Assembly (NCBI RefSeq): GCF_019799965.1 | Contig: NZ_JABGCJ010000001.1 | Span: forward strand, 1 to 64,000 | Length of the DNA stretch: 64,000 nucleotides | Source of the DNA: Modestobacter italicus | Lineage (GTDB): Bacteria > Actinomycetota > Actinomycetes > Mycobacteriales > Geodermatophilaceae | Reading direction: 5' to 3' | Part shown: positions 8,267 through 17,814 of the stretch, in pieces | Numbering within the stretch: position 1 is the stretch's first letter | Layout of the letters: each line of letters opens with the position of its first letter | Position numbers and translations under genes: made by a program | The notes under the pieces: model-generated | What the model was told of the DNA's origin: nothing | Seen by the model: the letters and a program-made list of their open reading frames with translations, nothing else | The model's database searches: none

Positions 8267-8728
8267 GTGACCGCACCCGGCCGCACCAGGCCCGACCGGC
8301 GGTTGCTGCTGTCCGGTCTGCTGCTCGGGGTGGGCGCGATGGGCGCGATCGACGAGATCGTCTTCCACCAGCTGCTGCACTGGCACCACTTCTACGACCG
8401 CGCCGGCGGGGACGCCGCACTCGTCTCCGACGGCCTGCTGCACGCGTTCACCTGGTCGGCGACCGTGGCCGGGCTGGCGCTGCTGGCCGACGTGCGCCGG
8501 CGGAGTGCCTTCGCCTCGCGCACCTGGTGGGGTGCGGTGCTCACCGGCGCCGGGGCGTTCCAGACCTTCGACGGCGTCGTGGACCACAAGGTGCTGCGGG
8601 TGCACCAGGTGCGCTACGGCGTCGACCTGCTCGGCTACGACGTCGCCTGGATCGGCGCGGGTGTGGTGCTGCTCGCGGCTGGGCTGCTGCTCCTGGCCCG
8701 CAGCCGCACCCCCACCGCCGACCGGTGA
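8267..8728 (+). CDS. DUF2243 membrane protein
   Basis: A 153-residue membrane protein with four helices. Two His-rich segments identify DUF2243: DEIVFHQLLHWHHFYD near residue 30 and GAFQTFDGVVDHKVLRVHQVRY near residue 105; the conserved His residues suggest metal binding but the function is undefined. GTG at 8267 is preceded by GGAGG (8257-8261 region). Ten bases separate its stop from the CtaG-like gene, with which DUF2243 proteins are commonly paired, pointing to a role around respiratory copper or oxidase assembly (inference). Confidence 0.88.
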   Translation: MTAPGRTRPDRRLLLSGLLLGVGAMGAIDEIVFHQLLHWHHFYDRAGGDAALVSDGLLHAFTWSATVAGLALLADVRRRSAFASRTWWGAVLTGAGAFQTFDGVVDHKVLRVHQVRYGVDLLGYDVAWIGAGVVLLAAGLLLLARSRTPTADR

Positions 8729-8738
8729 CGGCCCCCCG

Positions 8739-9479
8739 GTGACCGGCGTCGTCCTCGCCGTCCTGGCGCTGCTGGCGTTGCTGTACGTGCTCGCCGCGGT
8801 CGACGTGCGGTGGTCACCGCTGCGGACGGCGAGCTGGCTGGCCGGGCTGGCCGTGGCGGCGGCCGGGCTGACCGGGCCGCTGGCCGCGGCGCACGGTGAC
8901 CTGCGGGCGCACCTGGCCGCCCACCTGCTGGCCGGGATGGTGGCGCCGGTGCTGCTGGTGCTGGCCGCGCCGGTCACCCTGCTGCTGCGCAGGCTGCCGG
9001 TGCACCGGGCGCGCGCGGTGAGCCGGCTGCTGCGCTCGGCCCCGGCCCAGGTGCTGGGTGACCCGTTCGTCGCGGTCACGCTCAACGTCGGCGGGCTGTG
9101 GGTGCTGCACGGCAGCGGGCTGCTCGGCACCGTGGCGCACTCCCCCGGCTGGCACCTGCTGGTCTCGGTGCACGTGCTGCTGACCGGCTGGCTGGCCACC
9201 GCCGCCGTCCTGACGGTCGACCCGGCGCCGCACCGGCGGGGCGTGGTCGCCCGGGCGGTGGCGCTGGGCGCCGGCATGGCCGGGCACGACGTGCTGGCGA
9301 AGTGGCTCTACGCCCACCCGCCGGCCGGCGTGACGAACGCGGAGGCGGGTGCGCGGCTGCTCTACGACGGCGGCACCGTCGTGCACGTGGTCGTCGCCGC
9401 GCTGCTGTGGCGGCAGTGGTACCGCAGCCGGGCCGCGGTCCGGGCCGCGGTCCACACCACCCAGCCGGCCGGCGTCTGA
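8739..9479 (+). CDS. CtaG-like cytochrome c oxidase assembly membrane protein
   Basis: A 246-residue polytopic protein of the Caa3-type CtaG family (PF09678-like). Typical features are GDLRAHLAAHLLAGMVAPVLLVLAAPVTLLLRRL in helices 2-3 with conserved His, then NVGGLWVLHGSGL, SPGWHLLVSVHVLLTGWL, and a final MAGHDVLAKWLYA. The His residues may hold copper. It sits in the cytoplasmic membrane. GTG at 8739 immediately downstream of the DUF2243 gene; the hydrophobic N-terminus begins straight away, so a longer start is not needed. Confidence 0.82.
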   Translation: MTGVVLAVLALLALLYVLAAVDVRWSPLRTASWLAGLAVAAAGLTGPLAAAHGDLRAHLAAHLLAGMVAPVLLVLAAPVTLLLRRLPVHRARAVSRLLRSAPAQVLGDPFVAVTLNVGGLWVLHGSGLLGTVAHSPGWHLLVSVHVLLTGWLATAAVLTVDPAPHRRGVVARAVALGAGMAGHDVLAKWLYAHPPAGVTNAEAGARLLYDGGTVVHVVVAALLWRQWYRSRAAVRAAVHTTQPAGV

Positions 9480-9486
9480 GCTCCGG

Positions 9487-9951
9487 TCAGGCCGGGTGGG
9501 CCTGCGCGTAGGCGGCGAAGCGGCGCAGCGAGAGCCGGACGCCGGCCGCCATCACCGGGCGCACCAGCGGCCAGCCGAGCCGGCCCAGCGCGCCCAGCGG
9601 CAGGTCCAGGCCCTCGGTCCAGACGAACGTCGAACCACCGCCGGCCCGCGGGCGCACCTCGAACGTCCCGGTGCCCCGCACCACCCGGCCGGTGTGCCGC
9701 ACGTCGACCCGCAGCGGCGGCTGCCAGCTGGTGATCAGCATGGTGTCCAGCACGCCCACCCGGCGGCCGAGCACCGGCAGCCGCACCCCGGTCGTGGCGG
9801 CCAGCTCACCGCCCACGCCCTGCCCGTCCCGCGCGCCGGCGCGGACGTCGGTGAGCAGCATCCACTCCCCCTGCCGGTCCCAGTCGACCAGCGCCGCCCA
9901 CACCTGCTCCGGCGGGGCGTCCACCTCGACCTGCTCGACCAGTTCAGGCAC
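9487..9951 (-). CDS. SRPBCC family protein
   Basis: A 154-residue START/Bet v1-like protein: ELVEQVEVDAPPEQVWAALVDWDRQGEWM is the classic polyketide-cyclase/dehydrase N-terminus, followed by alternating strands and a C-terminal amphipathic helix (AAGVRLSLRRFAAYAQ) that closes a hydrophobic cavity. Ligand unknown. GTG at 9951 has GAGGAG a few bases upstream and overlaps the end of the DivIVA-like gene by eight bases, making it the last gene of the dapE operon. Confidence 0.85.
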   Translation of the reverse strand: MPELVEQVEVDAPPEQVWAALVDWDRQGEWMLLTDVRAGARDGQGVGGELAATTGVRLPVLGRRVGVLDTMLITSWQPPLRVDVRHTGRVVRGTGTFEVRPRAGGGSTFVWTEGLDLPLGALGRLGWPLVRPVMAAGVRLSLRRFAAYAQAHPA

Positions 9952-10324
9952 CGGTGCTCCTCTCGTCGTCCGCACCCGGGACGGGGACGCCGTCGGGGTC
10001 GGTGTCCTGCTGGTCGGCCGCGCGCGGCTGCGGCGGCAGCTGGGCCCGCAGCCCGGCGATCTCGACATCCCGCTCGTCGATCACCTGGGCGAGCTGGTCC
10101 AGCAGCCAGTCGACCTCGGTCATCCGGTACCCGCGCACGGCGACCGAGATGCGCAGCGCGCGGACGTCGTCGCCGACCACCTCCCGCCCCTCGGGCAGCT
10201 CGACCGGTGACCGGGCGACGTCGGCCGGCGGCTGGGTCTCCCCGCGCCCGAGCAGCAGCGAGGCACCCAGGAAGAGCAGCCCGCCGACCAGCAGCAGGCC
10301 GACGACGAAGACCAGGCCGGCCAC
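9944..10324 (-). CDS. DivIVA-domain membrane protein
   Basis: A 126-residue protein with one N-terminal membrane helix (VAGLVFVVGLLLVGGLLFLGA) followed by a short DivIVA-like module, LRISVAVRGYRMTEVDWLLDQLAQVI, in which the RGYRMxEVDxLLD motif of actinobacterial DivIVA-domain proteins is clear, then a Pro/Asp-rich tail. Such proteins recognise membrane curvature or assist polar/septal growth. GTG at 10324, two bases after the preceding gene's stop. It probably acts at the membrane; partners unknown. Confidence 0.82.
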   Translation of the reverse strand: MAGLVFVVGLLLVGGLLFLGASLLLGRGETQPPADVARSPVELPEGREVVGDDVRALRISVAVRGYRMTEVDWLLDQLAQVIDERDVEIAGLRAQLPPQPRAADQQDTDPDGVPVPGADDERSTGA

Positions 10325-10326
10325 GG

Positions 10327-11150
<824 letters not shown>

Positions 11151-11154
<4 letters not shown>

Positions 11155-12269
11155 GCGTTGCTCCCGCTCAGGTAGGCGATCAATGCGTCCTCGGCCGGCT
11201 GGAGCCGGTCGACGACGACGTGCTCGGCGGCCTGGTGTGCCTGGTTCGGGTCGCCCGGTCCGTAGTTGACCGCGGGGATGCCGAAGGCGGCGAACCGGGC
11301 GACGTCGGTCCAGCCCAGCTTCGCCCGGGGCGGCTGCCCGACCGCGGCGACGAAGGCCGCGGCGGCCGGCTCGGCGAGCCCGGGCAGGGCACCGCCCGAG
11401 GAGTCGGTGAGCTCGCAGGTCACCCCGGCGGCGAGGGCGTCGGCGAACACCTCGCGGACGTGCGCCAGCGCCTGGTCCTCGTCCCGGTCGGGGGCGAAGC
11501 GGAAGTTGACGGTCACCCGGCACTCGTCCGGGACGACGTTGCCGGCCACCCCGCCCTCGATCCGCACGGCGTTGAGCCCCTCGCGGTAGGTCAGCCCGTC
11601 GATCTCCACCTCGCGGGCCCGGTACCCGGCCAGCGTGGCGAGGATGCCCGCGGCGCCGTGCACCGCGTTCACCCCGAGCCACGAACGCGCGCTGTGCGCC
11701 CGCTTGCCGGGCACGGTCAGCACCACCCGCAACGTGCCCTGGCAGCCGCCCTCGACCACGCCGTCGGTCGGCTCCATCAGGATCGCCAGGTCGCCGTACA
11801 GCCAGCCGCGGCGCTCGCGGGCGACCCGGCCCAGGCCGTTGCGGACCGCCTCGACCTCCTCGTTGTCGTAGAAGACGAACGTGAGGTCGCGGGCCGGCTG
11901 CGCCCCGGGGACGCCGAACCGGGCGGCCAGCCGCAGCATCACCGCGTCGCCGGCCTTCATGTCGCTGGTGCCGCAGCCGTACAGCCGCTCCAGGCCGTCC
12001 ACGGTCTCCAGCCGGCTGGGCAGGTTGCCGGCGACCGGCACGGTGTCCAGGTGCCCGGCCAGCACGATCCGGGTGTCCCGGTCCAGGTTCGTGCGGGCCA
12101 GCACCGAGTCGCCGATCCGCTCCACCTCCAGGCCGCCGAGCCCGCGCAGCGCCGCCTCGACGGCGTCGGCCAGCGGCCCCTCGGTGCCGGAGACCGACGG
12201 CACGTCGACCAGCGCCCGGGTCAGGGCGAGGACGTCGGCGGTCAGGTCCAGGGGGGCGGGTCCGGTCAC
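11151..12269 (-). CDS. dapE: Succinyl-diaminopimelate desuccinylase
   Basis: A 372-residue di-zinc M20 peptidase-family enzyme that hydrolyses N-succinyl-LL-diaminopimelate, the late step of the succinylase lysine/peptidoglycan pathway. Visible zinc-site segments are [16 protein letters not shown] (His, Asp), [18 protein letters not shown] (bridging Asp), [12 protein letters not shown] (Glu-Glu) and the C-terminal [14 protein letters not shown] His. Length fits the actinobacterial DapE type. GTG at 12269 has TAGGCT six bases upstream (12281-12276), consistent with a leaderless transcript. It leads an operon with the LOG, DivIVA-like and SRPBCC genes; dapD lies 2 kb away and dapC 7 kb away. 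Confidence 0.93.
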
Positions 12270-12324
12270 GGGCCGAGCCTAATCAGGCCCGGCCCGTGAC
12301 CGGCCCGCACGCGCGGGCCTCCGG

Positions 12325-14247
12325 TCAGCGCGCCCGCAGTCGCACCGAGACGGCACCGGCCTGGTACACCGGCTCGACGTCGAAGCGGCCGGTCGTCTCG
12401 ACCACGGAGCCGAAGGTGCCGCGCACCGAGCGGGCCAGCAGCACCGGCACCGGGCCGCCGTGCGCCCAGCGGCGCGCGTCCTCGACGGTGAGCTCCAGCC
12501 GGCTGCCGACCCCCAGGGTGGCGGTGCCGATCACCGACAGCGGCGGCTGCGCGGCCGAGCCGAAGGTCAGCGCCAGTGCGCCACCGGTCAGGGAGACGTC
12601 ACCGCGGGCCGCGACGACGGTCGCCCCGGCCCCCAGCCGCAGCGCACCGCCCTCGACCTGCACCGGGCCCTGGCCCAGCGCGCCGTTGGACCGGGCGACC
12701 AGGGTGCCGTCGGTGACGCGGGTGCCCCCGGTCCAGCTGTTCGATCCGGCGAGCTCCAGGGTCCCCGAGCCGGCCTTGACCAGACGGCCGGTGCCGCGGA
12801 CGTCGTTGCGCCAGGTGTCGCGGGCGGAGAACCCGCCGGCGGCGGCGTCCATCACCACCCGGACCTCGCCGTCCAGGGCGCCGTAGCCGTCGGCGGCGGT
12901 GAACAGGTCCAGCCGGCCCCACAGCTCGGGACCGTCCAGCAGCGGGTTGCCCGAGGGCAGCGCGGTGGTGCGCAGCACCTCGCGGCGCTGCTCGGCGGTC
13001 AGGTAGGGCAGCCGGGTCTCCAGCAGCGCCTCGGCGCCCTTGGGCACCACCATCGGCACGGTCGTCGAGCCGCGGGTGGGCAGGTCGTAGGTGAACCGAC
13101 GCAGCGTCGCGCGGCGGGTGGCCGCCCGGTCGGCGTAGGGGTCCTCGCCGGTGTGGGCGGCCTCGATGAGGGTGTCCGGCGTGGTGCCGGTGCGGGCGGT
13201 GAAGTACGCCAGTGCCTGCGCCCGAGCGTCGGCCTTGACCTGTGCGCTGGCCGCCTCGTGGAGCTTCGCCGCGGCGAGCGCGGTGCCCAGGATCCGCCCG
13301 CCGATCACGTCGACCGGGGAGTGCATGCCGCTGACGATGCGGTAGTCGCTGAGCTCGGCGGCGCGCGCCACCATCTCCTGGAAGCGCTCCGGCACGGCGT
13401 AGGCCAGCGCCAGCGCGGCCAGCCAGTAGGCGTTCGTGTGCCCGCTGACGTAGCCGCCGTCGCTCTCGGGGGTGGTGCTGCGCTGGCGCAGCAGCTGCGG
13501 GGCGACCACCACGTCGGACCGGTACACCGGGTAGCCGTACTCGTCGACGGCGCCGGTGGGCACCACGGTGTTGGCCACCGTCATTCGCCACGGGCGCGGG
13601 TACTGGTAGGTGAACTTGGACGGGTTGCTCGAGGTGTTCGAGCCGCGCAGCGTGTTGACCAGGTCGACCACCCGGCCGAGCTCGGACGCCGAGGACCCGG
13701 CACCCAGCGACGAGCCGGCCGGCGCGCCGGCCGGCACCGCGTCGTCGATCTTGGTGGGCGGCGTGCCGTCCGGAGCAGCGGTGATGCTGGTGACCGCCTT
13801 GGCCCCGGTCCGGTACAGCTCGGCCAGCGGGCCCAGCCCGCCGGTGACGGCGTAGCTCTGGTGCTGCCGGTCGTAGATGAACGACTGCGCCGCCTCGGCC
13901 GCGGTTCGGGCCCGGCTCACCTGCACGACGTGGGTGATGTTCTGCCGCAGCGCCGGGTCGACCGCCACGCCGGTGTCCCAGCTGGAGCCGGTCCGCCACA
14001 GGTCGGCCATCCCGGACAGGATGACGACGGCGGCGTTCGTCTCCGTGCTGAGGTTCGCCGTGGTGTTGCTGTTGTAGTTGTCCACGAACGGCAGCAGCGG
14101 GTGGGTGGCCCCCGCGGTGGTGTCGGCCGGGTTGGTGTCGGCCGCGGCGGCCGGTGCGCGGAAGACGCTGGGCACGGTCAGCAGCGCCGTCCCCACCGCC
14201 CCGATCGCGAGGAAGCTCCGTCGGTCCACGTCCTGGTGCAGCAGCAC
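12325..14247 (-). CDS. Tat-exported PAP2-family phosphatase with autotransporter-type repeat tail
   Basis: A 640-residue secreted protein. A twin-arginine signal ([20 protein letters not shown], residues 8-27) ends in APAAAA. The enzyme core has all three PAP2/acid-phosphatase motifs: KX6RP (K211...R218 P219), SGH (268-270) and RX5HX3D (R303, H309, D313), so it should be a phosphomonoesterase or related vanadium-peroxidase fold enzyme. From about 484 the sequence changes to [20 protein letters not shown], which resembles the passenger-associated beta-strand repeat (PATR) of Gram-negative autotransporters, but there is no beta-barrel. The tail is probably a short beta-helix for surface or wall contact. 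ATG at 14247. Confidence 0.85.
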   Translation of the reverse strand: MLLHQDVDRRSFLAIGAVGTALLTVPSVFRAPAAAADTNPADTTAGATHPLLPFVDNYNSNTTANLSTETNAAVVILSGMADLWRTGSSWDTGVAVDPALRQNITHVVQVSRARTAAEAAQSFIYDRQHQSYAVTGGLGPLAELYRTGAKAVTSITAAPDGTPPTKIDDAVPAGAPAGSSLGAGSSASELGRVVDLVNTLRGSNTSSNPSKFTYQYPRPWRMTVANTVVPTGAVDEYGYPVYRSDVVVAPQLLRQRSTTPESDGGYVSGHTNAYWLAALALAYAVPERFQEMVARAAELSDYRIVSGMHSPVDVIGGRILGTALAAAKLHEAASAQVKADARAQALAYFTARTGTTPDTLIEAAHTGEDPYADRAATRRATLRRFTYDLPTRGSTTVPMVVPKGAEALLETRLPYLTAEQRREVLRTTALPSGNPLLDGPELWGRLDLFTAADGYGALDGEVRVVMDAAAGGFSARDTWRNDVRGTGRLVKAGSGTLELAGSNSWTGGTRVTDGTLVARSNGALGQGPVQVEGGALRLGAGATVVAARGDVSLTGGALALTFGSAAQPPLSVIGTATLGVGSRLELTVEDARRWAHGGPVPVLLARSVRGTFGSVVETTGRFDVEPVYQAGAVSVRLRAR

Positions 14248-14423
14248 TGCGCGTTCCCTTCGAGTCGGCCGGGCCCGGCGGCCCGTGCTCAGTCCGGGGC
14301 AGCGTGGCCGGGCCGGGCCGCAGCTGGGCGAACGGTGATCGGCGGCCGGTTGAACAGTCCTGGTGGGCGGGTGCCCGCTCTGCGGGCCAGGTCACTGCCG
14401 CGCACTCGGTAGCCTCGACGACC

Positions 14424-15407
14424 GTGACGACCGCTGCAGAGACCACCGGCGCCAACGGCGTCGGCATCGCCACCCTGACCGCCGACGGCACGGTGCTCGA
14501 CACCTGGTTCCCCGCCCCCGCGCTCAGCACCGCCGACCAGGGCGAGACCGGCACCCAGCAGATCGGGGTGCTGGAGCTGGAGGGGCTGCTCGGGCCGGAC
14601 TTCTCCGGGCTGGTGCGCAGCGACGAGGCCCGTGGGGCGCAGACCGTCGCCGTCTCGACCACGATCGCGGACCTCTCGGCACCGCCGGTGGACGCCCACG
14701 ACGTCTACCTGCGGCTGCACCTGCTCTCGCACCGGCTGGTGCGACCGCACGGGGTGAACCTGGACGGGCAGTTCGGACTGCTCGCCAACGTGGCCTGGAC
14801 CAGCGCCGGCCCGGTGCTGGCCACCGAGCTCGACGCCGTCCGCGCCCGGCTGCGTGCCGCGCACGGCCAGCTCACCGTCTTCGGCGTGGACAAGTTCCCG
14901 CGGATGGTCGACTACGTCGTCCCGGCCGGGGTGCGGATCGCCGACGCGGACCGGGTCCGGCTGGGCGCGCACCTGGCCGAGGGCACGACGGTCATGCACG
15001 AGGGCTTCGTCAACTTCAACGCCGGCACGCTCGGCCCCTCGATGGTCGAGGGCCGGATCAGCGCCGGCGTCGTGGTCGGCGCCGACTCCGACATCGGCGG
15101 CGGCGCCTCGATCATGGGCACGCTGTCCGGCGGCGGGAAGCAGGTCATCTCGATCGGCTCCGGCTGCCTGCTGGGCGCCAACGCCGGCATCGGCATCTCC
15201 CTCGGCGACGGGTGCGTCGTCGAGGCCGGCTGCTACGTCACCGCCGGGTCCAAGGTCCGCCTCCCCGACGGGACGACGACCAAGGCCGGCGAGCTCTCCG
15301 GCCGGGACGGCCTGCTGTTCCGGCGCAACTCGCTGGACGGCGCGCTGGAGGCGCTGCCCCGCAACGGCGACTGGGGCGCCCTGAACGCCGCGCTGCACGC
15401 GAACTGA
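14424..15407 (+). CDS. dapD: 2,3,4,5-tetrahydropyridine-2,6-dicarboxylate N-succinyltransferase
   Basis: A 327-residue trimeric left-handed beta-helix succinyltransferase (actinobacterial DapD class), which uses succinyl-CoA to trap tetrahydrodipicolinate in lysine and peptidoglycan synthesis. The hexapeptide repeats run from about residue 175 ([20 protein letters not shown]) through [20 protein letters not shown] and [18 protein letters not shown] to the C-terminal third. The N-terminal domain has [20 protein letters not shown], characteristic of this subgroup. GTG at 14424 follows TAGCCT (14410-14415) by eight bases, a leaderless signature. No in-frame better start is supported. Confidence 0.93.
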   Translation: MTTAAETTGANGVGIATLTADGTVLDTWFPAPALSTADQGETGTQQIGVLELEGLLGPDFSGLVRSDEARGAQTVAVSTTIADLSAPPVDAHDVYLRLHLLSHRLVRPHGVNLDGQFGLLANVAWTSAGPVLATELDAVRARLRAAHGQLTVFGVDKFPRMVDYVVPAGVRIADADRVRLGAHLAEGTTVMHEGFVNFNAGTLGPSMVEGRISAGVVVGADSDIGGGASIMGTLSGGGKQVISIGSGCLLGANAGIGISLGDGCVVEAGCYVTAGSKVRLPDGTTTKAGELSGRDGLLFRRNSLDGALEALPRNGDWGALNAALHAN

Positions 15408-15517
15408 CGGCGGCGGCGGGGCGGCTCATCGGGCTCGCCTTCCCCACCTGACACCGTCGTCGCGCGGGCCCCCTGACGTCCAGGTGACTGCCAGCACGGC
15501 GACCTACCATCGGCGCG

Positions 15518-16423
15518 ATGGTCAGCAGCCCGGTCGCGAGCCGACGACCCGCGGCCCGGGCGGCCCGCCCACCGGCGCGCCCGCCCCGGCCGGCAACCCG
15601 CAGTCGCAGGCGGGCCCGTCGCTCCCGGACGCGGGGGCTGTGGCCGCTGCTGCTGGTCGCCGTCCTGATCGCGGCCGTGGCGCTGAGCTGGCGGGAGGAC
15701 GAGGTGACGCCGTCGGTGCTGGCCGGGTGCACCGTGCCCGGCGCCGGCGTCACCGTGACCACCGAGCAGGCCGCCGCAGCCGCCACCATCGCCGCGGTGG
15801 CCCGCTCCCGCGGGCTGCCGCAGCGGGCCACCGTGATCGCGCTGGCCACCGCCCAGCAGGAGTCCCGGCTGCGCAACCTGTCCTACGGCGACCGGGACTC
15901 CCTCGGCCTGTTCCAGCAGCGCCCCTCGCAGGGCTGGGGCACCGAGGCGCAGGTGCAGGACCCGGTGTACTCCGCCGGCAAGTTCTTCGACGGGCTGGTG
16001 GAGGTGCCCGGCTGGGAGACCGGCCGGCTCACCGAGGTCGCCCAGGCGGTGCAGCGCAGCGGCTTCCCGGAGGCGTACCAGCAGTGGGAGCCGATGGCGT
16101 CCGCCCTGGCCGGCGCCCTGGCGGCGACGCAGGCCGGGGCGCTGGCCTGTGGCTACCCGCCGGGAGCCGCCGGCGACCCCGCCGCCCGGACGGCGGCGCT
16201 GACCGAGACGGCCCGGCGCGAGGCCGGTGCACCGACCACGGAGGCCGACGGCACCGTCACCATCGCCGGCGCCGGCTGGCCCGAGGCCACCTGGGCGGTC
16301 GCCCACGCCGAGCGGTTCGGCCTGACCCGGGTCGTGATGGACGGCTGGGCGTGGACCCCCGACGGCGGCTGGGTGAGCACCCCCAGCGCCTTCGAGCTGC
16401 CGCTCCAGCTCCGGCTGACCTGA
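15518..16423 (+). CDS. Membrane-anchored extracellular protein with lysozyme-like segment
   Basis: A 301-residue protein: a very basic, Pro/Arg-rich N-terminus of 42 residues, one membrane helix (LWPLLLVAVLIAAVALSW) and an extracytoplasmic domain. TVIALATAQQESRLRNLSYG followed by DSLGLFQQRPSQGWG is the goose-type/transglycosylase-like ESxLxN...SLGLFQxRP arrangement seen in a common actinobacterial family that databases often misname 'heavy metal transporter'; the Glu in QQESRL could be catalytic. ATG at 15518 lies seven bases after TACCAT (15505-15510), a leaderless signature. Probably wall-associated; activity untested. Confidence 0.78.
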   Translation: MVSSPVASRRPAARAARPPARPPRPATRSRRRARRSRTRGLWPLLLVAVLIAAVALSWREDEVTPSVLAGCTVPGAGVTVTTEQAAAAATIAAVARSRGLPQRATVIALATAQQESRLRNLSYGDRDSLGLFQQRPSQGWGTEAQVQDPVYSAGKFFDGLVEVPGWETGRLTEVAQAVQRSGFPEAYQQWEPMASALAGALAATQAGALACGYPPGAAGDPAARTAALTETARREAGAPTTEADGTVTIAGAGWPEATWAVAHAERFGLTRVVMDGWAWTPDGGWVSTPSAFELPLQLRLT

Positions 16424-16430
16424 CCGCTGG

Positions 16431-16901
16431 TCAGTCGGCCAGCCCCAGCACGAAGGCCGTCGCGGCGCCCGTCGCGGCCACCGACCGCACCGTGTTCCAC
16501 CGGGTCCAGCGCGCCGCGTTCTCCCGCCACGCCTCCGCAGCGCCCGGTGCGGCGGCGTCCAGCCGGGCCAGCGCGTCGTTGAGCGGCACGTTGGCCAGCA
16601 CGGTCACCCCCACCACGCCGAACAGGTGGAGCGCCACCCCGGTGAGCACCGCCGGCCGTCGCTGCCCGGCCAGTTCCGCGCCGCCCAGCACGAGGCAGAC
16701 CAGCGCGGTGCCGAAGAGCAGCGCCATGAACCCCGGCCGGACGGCGACGCGGTTCACCGACTGCATCGCCGTCGCCCCCGTGGCACCGGGCAGGGCGGTC
16801 AGCGCCGGCATGACCATCAGGCTGAAGACGGCGAACGCCCCGGCGACCAGACCGCACCCCAGCGACGCGACGACCAGCAGCGGCGCGCGCTCCCCGGTCA
16901 C
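16431..16901 (-). CDS. DUF1772 membrane protein
   Basis: A 156-residue protein with four membrane helices. The pattern GLVAGAFAVFSLMVMPALTALPGATGATAMQSVNR followed by NVPLNDAL and a final WTRWNTVRSVAATGA matches DUF1772 (anthrone oxygenase-like) proteins, with the conserved N-x-P-x-N and W-x-x-W-N segments. Function of the bacterial members is not established. ATG at 16901 overlaps the stop of the upstream NAD(P)-binding gene, so the two are cotranscribed and likely co-regulated by the divergent AraC protein. Confidence 0.85.
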   Translation of the reverse strand: MTGERAPLLVVASLGCGLVAGAFAVFSLMVMPALTALPGATGATAMQSVNRVAVRPGFMALLFGTALVCLVLGGAELAGQRRPAVLTGVALHLFGVVGVTVLANVPLNDALARLDAAAPGAAEAWRENAARWTRWNTVRSVAATGAATAFVLGLAD

Positions 16902-17731
16902 GCCCGGCTCCCGGCCAGGGCGCTGCGCCGCACCGCGTCGGCGAGGTCGGTGGCCGGGCGCCCCAGTGCCTGCTGCACCCCGTCGGTCGGTGCGGCGTTC
17001 CGGCCGTCGAGCACCTCGGTGAACAGGTGGGTCATCAGCCCCATGACGTCGTCCGGCACGCCGGCGGCGGCCAGCTCCGCGGCGTACGCCTCGAACGGCA
17101 CCGGGCGGAAGTGCGCGGGCCGGCCGGTCACCGCGGCGATCTCCGCGACCGCCTCGGCGAAGGTCAGCGCCCGGGGGCCGGTCAGCTCGTGGGTCCGCCC
17201 CGCGTGCCCGTCGTCCAGCAGGGCCGCGACCGCGACGTCGGCGATGTCCTCGGCGTCCAGGAACGGCTCCGGGACGTCCTCCACCGGGAGGGCGAGCTCC
17301 CCGGTGGCCAGCGGGCCGGCGAACTGCCCCTCGGTGAAGTTCTGCACGAACCAGCTGCAGCGCAGCACCGTCCAGTCCAGCCCGCCCTCCTCGGCGGCCC
17401 GCCGCACCGCGGCCTCCGCGCGCTGGGCGCCCGGCTCACCCCGCCCGGACAGCAGCACCACCCGGCGCACCCCGGCCGCGGTGGCGGCGCGGGTGACGGC
17501 GGCCATCACCTCGTCGGAGCTCGGCACGGCGAGGTCGGGGGCGTAGGCCAGGTACACGGCCCGGGCACCGGCCAGCGCCGGGGCCCAGGTGCCGGGCTCC
17601 GCCCAGTCCAGCCGGCAGGCGCTGCTGCGGGAGGCCACCCGGGCGTGCACACCGCGGGCGCGGAGGCGGGCGGCGATGCGGCTGCCGGTGGTGCCGGTGC
17701 CGCCGGTCACGAGGATCGTCTGTTCGCTCAT
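16898..17731 (-). CDS. NmrA-like NAD(P)-binding protein
   Basis: A 277-residue atypical short-chain dehydrogenase. The Rossmann dinucleotide motif is TILVTGGTGTTGSRIAARL at the N-terminus; downstream VVLLSGRGEPGAQRAEAAVR and TVLRCSWFVQNFTEG are typical of NmrA/azoreductase-like proteins that sense NAD(P) or reduce quinones. No canonical YxxxK is evident at the SDR position. ATG at 17731 is leader-linked to an 83-bp gap shared with the AraC-type regulator. Stop overlaps the DUF1772 ATG. Confidence 0.88.
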   Translation of the reverse strand: MSEQTILVTGGTGTTGSRIAARLRARGVHARVASRSSACRLDWAEPGTWAPALAGARAVYLAYAPDLAVPSSDEVMAAVTRAATAAGVRRVVLLSGRGEPGAQRAEAAVRRAAEEGGLDWTVLRCSWFVQNFTEGQFAGPLATGELALPVEDVPEPFLDAEDIADVAVAALLDDGHAGRTHELTGPRALTFAEAVAEIAAVTGRPAHFRPVPFEAYAAELAAAGVPDDVMGLMTHLFTEVLDGRNAAPTDGVQQALGRPATDLADAVRRSALAGSRA

Positions 17732-17793
17732 GTCCACCAGTACAGCCCCGACGGGCGAGACGATCCATGGCACAGGAGCCCGCTTGCATGCGT

Positions 17794-17807
17794 GAGCGTC
17801 TACGCTC
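17794..17807. promoter_or_regulatory. 6-2-6 palindrome overlapping the AraC gene's -10 region
   Basis: GAGCGT-CT-ACGCTC is an exact inverted repeat. TACGCT (17801-17806) within it sits eight bases before the ATG at 17815 and would serve as the -10 of a leaderless transcript. The position between divergent genes makes it a good operator candidate. Confidence 0.4.
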
Positions 17808-17814
17808 TCGGGCC

